6,232 nt of DNA from Planctomycetota bacterium (GTDB lineage Bacteria > Planctomycetota > Phycisphaerae > UBA1845 > CAIVHJ01): assembly GCA_022573485.1 (NCBI GenBank), contig JACZTW010000234.1, forward strand, positions 1 to 6,232, read 5' to 3'. Positions 5,269 to 6,232 of this stretch are shown in pieces (positions within the stretch are counted from its first letter, which is position 1; every line of letters begins with the position of its first letter). Position numbers and translations under genes: made by a program. Under the pieces are notes generated by a model. The model did no database searches, had not been told where the DNA came from, and was given only the letters and a program-made list of their open reading frames with translations.

Positions 5269-6183
5269 CTACCCTCTGTTCCCGAAGACTTTCTTGAACT
5301 GGAGTAGATTCTGAATGGCCCAATCATGAATCTCCTGAAGATCCTCAGAAGAACCCTCAATAGACCCTGATCGGTATATCGCAATTCGAGAAGCTCTCTT
5401 GCTGTCCAACCGCTCCCACTCCAGAGGATCGCCGAACTCTGACTCGATCAGTTCGCGATCAGCATGCAGCCGGTCGAACAGATCATTATTTTCATCCACG
5501 TCACCGCTGTCGATGTAGACTTCAGCTCTCACGCGGTTACCTGCGGCGAAGCTATGTCCATAAACAAACTGCTTGTTGCCCGACGAGAAAGAATACCAGT
5601 TCTGCGGCTGGCCCTTCCGCGCACTGGTAAAACTGTGTGTCTCACGCAGTTCATCGAGCAGGCCCTGGAAGTACTGCCTGTACAATTCGGACTTCTCCGA
5701 GATCGTCTTCTCCGATTTCTGCCATTCATTAGGAGAAACGACGACCCGGAATTGTAACGCTGGTTTGGATTCGCCGATTCTGATTACCTCGACCACAACC
5801 GCAAAAAAGTTTGTATTCGAACCTGTTCGCTGGTTCAGCCAGTCTAATGCCTGTCGGTGCTCTTCCCGAATTTCGGTAGACACCCAGATGACAACGTCAG
5901 CATCATATCCGCTGGCGTAAGTGATCAACTTTCCGAGGTGATCATGGTCGGTCGTGGCAAGCTGATTCTCAATGACGACGTTTGCGTTGCGCCCAAGGTC
6001 CTTGGCGAGCAAATCCAGGGAAAAACCGCCCACATCGGCTTCACGCTCGACTAGCTCAAGCTCGAGCCCAATGGCCTCGCCGAGTCGATGAAGGTTGGCT
6101 GCGAGCCAAGGAGTGAAGTCGTGGGCTTCGTGGTTCCAGACCGAGTGGGGGTCGACCTTATTGATGGTGTCTAATTCGAGCAT
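5269..6183 (-). CDS. DUF4268-family protein, predicted PD-(D/E)xK-like nuclease
   Basis: This encodes a complete protein of 304 residues, read from ATG 6181-6183 to TAG 5269-5271; no clear Shine-Dalgarno is seen before the ATG. The N-terminal region carries the family signature W-N-H-E-A-H-D-F-T-P-W-L (16-27), then L-E-L-V-E-R-E (42-48), F-S-L-D-L-L-A (54-60), V-V-I-E-N-Q-L (69-75) and T-D-H-D-H-L-G-K-L-I-T-Y (78-89). Asp57 and Glu72-x-Gln74 line up as the D...ExK core of a restriction-endonuclease-like fold, with Gln in place of the usual Lys. Residues about 165-300 match the DUF4268 domain as I recall it (E-L-Y-R-Q-Y-F at 166-172, conserved N-W-Y-S-F). Relatives are generally described as uncharacterised or nuclease-related. 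It is convergent with the FG-GAP gene across a repeat-rich spacer and has no visible partner gene, so DNA repair, defence and orphan roles all remain open. Confidence 0.88.
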   Translation of the reverse strand: MLELDTINKVDPHSVWNHEAHDFTPWLAANLHRLGEAIGLELELVEREADVGGFSLDLLAKDLGRNANVVIENQLATTDHDHLGKLITYASGYDADVVIWVSTEIREEHRQALDWLNQRTGSNTNFFAVVVEVIRIGESKPALQFRVVVSPNEWQKSEKTISEKSELYRQYFQGLLDELRETHSFTSARKGQPQNWYSFSSGNKQFVYGHSFAAGNRVRAEVYIDSGDVDENNDLFDRLHADRELIESEFGDPLEWERLDSKRASRIAIYRSGSIEGSSEDLQEIHDWAIQNLLQFKKVFGNRG

Positions 6184-6232
6184 AGCTTGTTGGGCAGTGC
6201 AGTTGATTGAACAGAATTCCGTTGAGTGTATT

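Noticed and set aside
4936..5384. Short open frames on both strands between the FG-GAP gene and the DUF4268 gene
   Set aside because: They cross the repeats and hairpins, lack ribosome binding sites and recognisable domains, and overlap the DUF4268 gene end.

Overview
The window looks like a piece of a moderately GC-rich bacterial chromosome, most plausibly from the Planctomycetota (Phycisphaerae-like). The evidence is indirect. Two secreted-type proteins end in a dockerin-like tail with the signature D-L-A-(I/L)-L-L-G-N-W-G, one carries FG-GAP/VCBS repeats, and the spacers contain low-complexity 7-bp repeats and short GC hairpins of a kind often seen in planctomycete spacers. There is no rRNA or ribosomal protein to confirm the phylum.

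Layout. 1-600 (+): the 3' end of a gene for a repeat (kelch/Rax2-like propeller) surface protein with a dockerin-like C-terminus. 601-840: a spacer with a three-stem structure at 641-705 and a GC hairpin at 760-774. 820-2698 (+): a compact regulatory module. A TetR-family repressor gene (891-1484) is followed by a gene for a probable lipoprotein (1562-2698) that consists of two copies of one unrecognised domain. Identical 18-bp inverted repeats lie just upstream of each gene, at 847-864 and 1507-1524, so the repressor very likely controls both itself and the lipoprotein gene from separate promoters. 2699-3060: a spacer with a decayed dockerin-like gene end (up to 2907). 3061-4809 (+): a secreted protein with a signal peptide, seven FG-GAP repeats (a predicted seven-bladed propeller), an Ig-like domain and a dockerin-like tail. 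4810-5268: a non-coding stretch with three arrays of 7-bp repeats, a 14-bp perfect palindrome and two hairpins that share a CACTGGC stem. 5269-6183 (-): a complete DUF4268-family protein with a predicted PD-(D/E)xK-like nuclease domain.

How the parts relate. The two dockerin-tailed proteins and the remnant between them appear to be members of one family of exported proteins spread by duplication of the tail. The TetR/lipoprotein pair is an independent, self-contained module and the best candidate for something undescribed: an inducible envelope protein of unknown function with a clearly readable operator. The DUF4268 gene is convergent with the rest and isolated; no methylase or other partner is visible, so a defence role is only a possibility.
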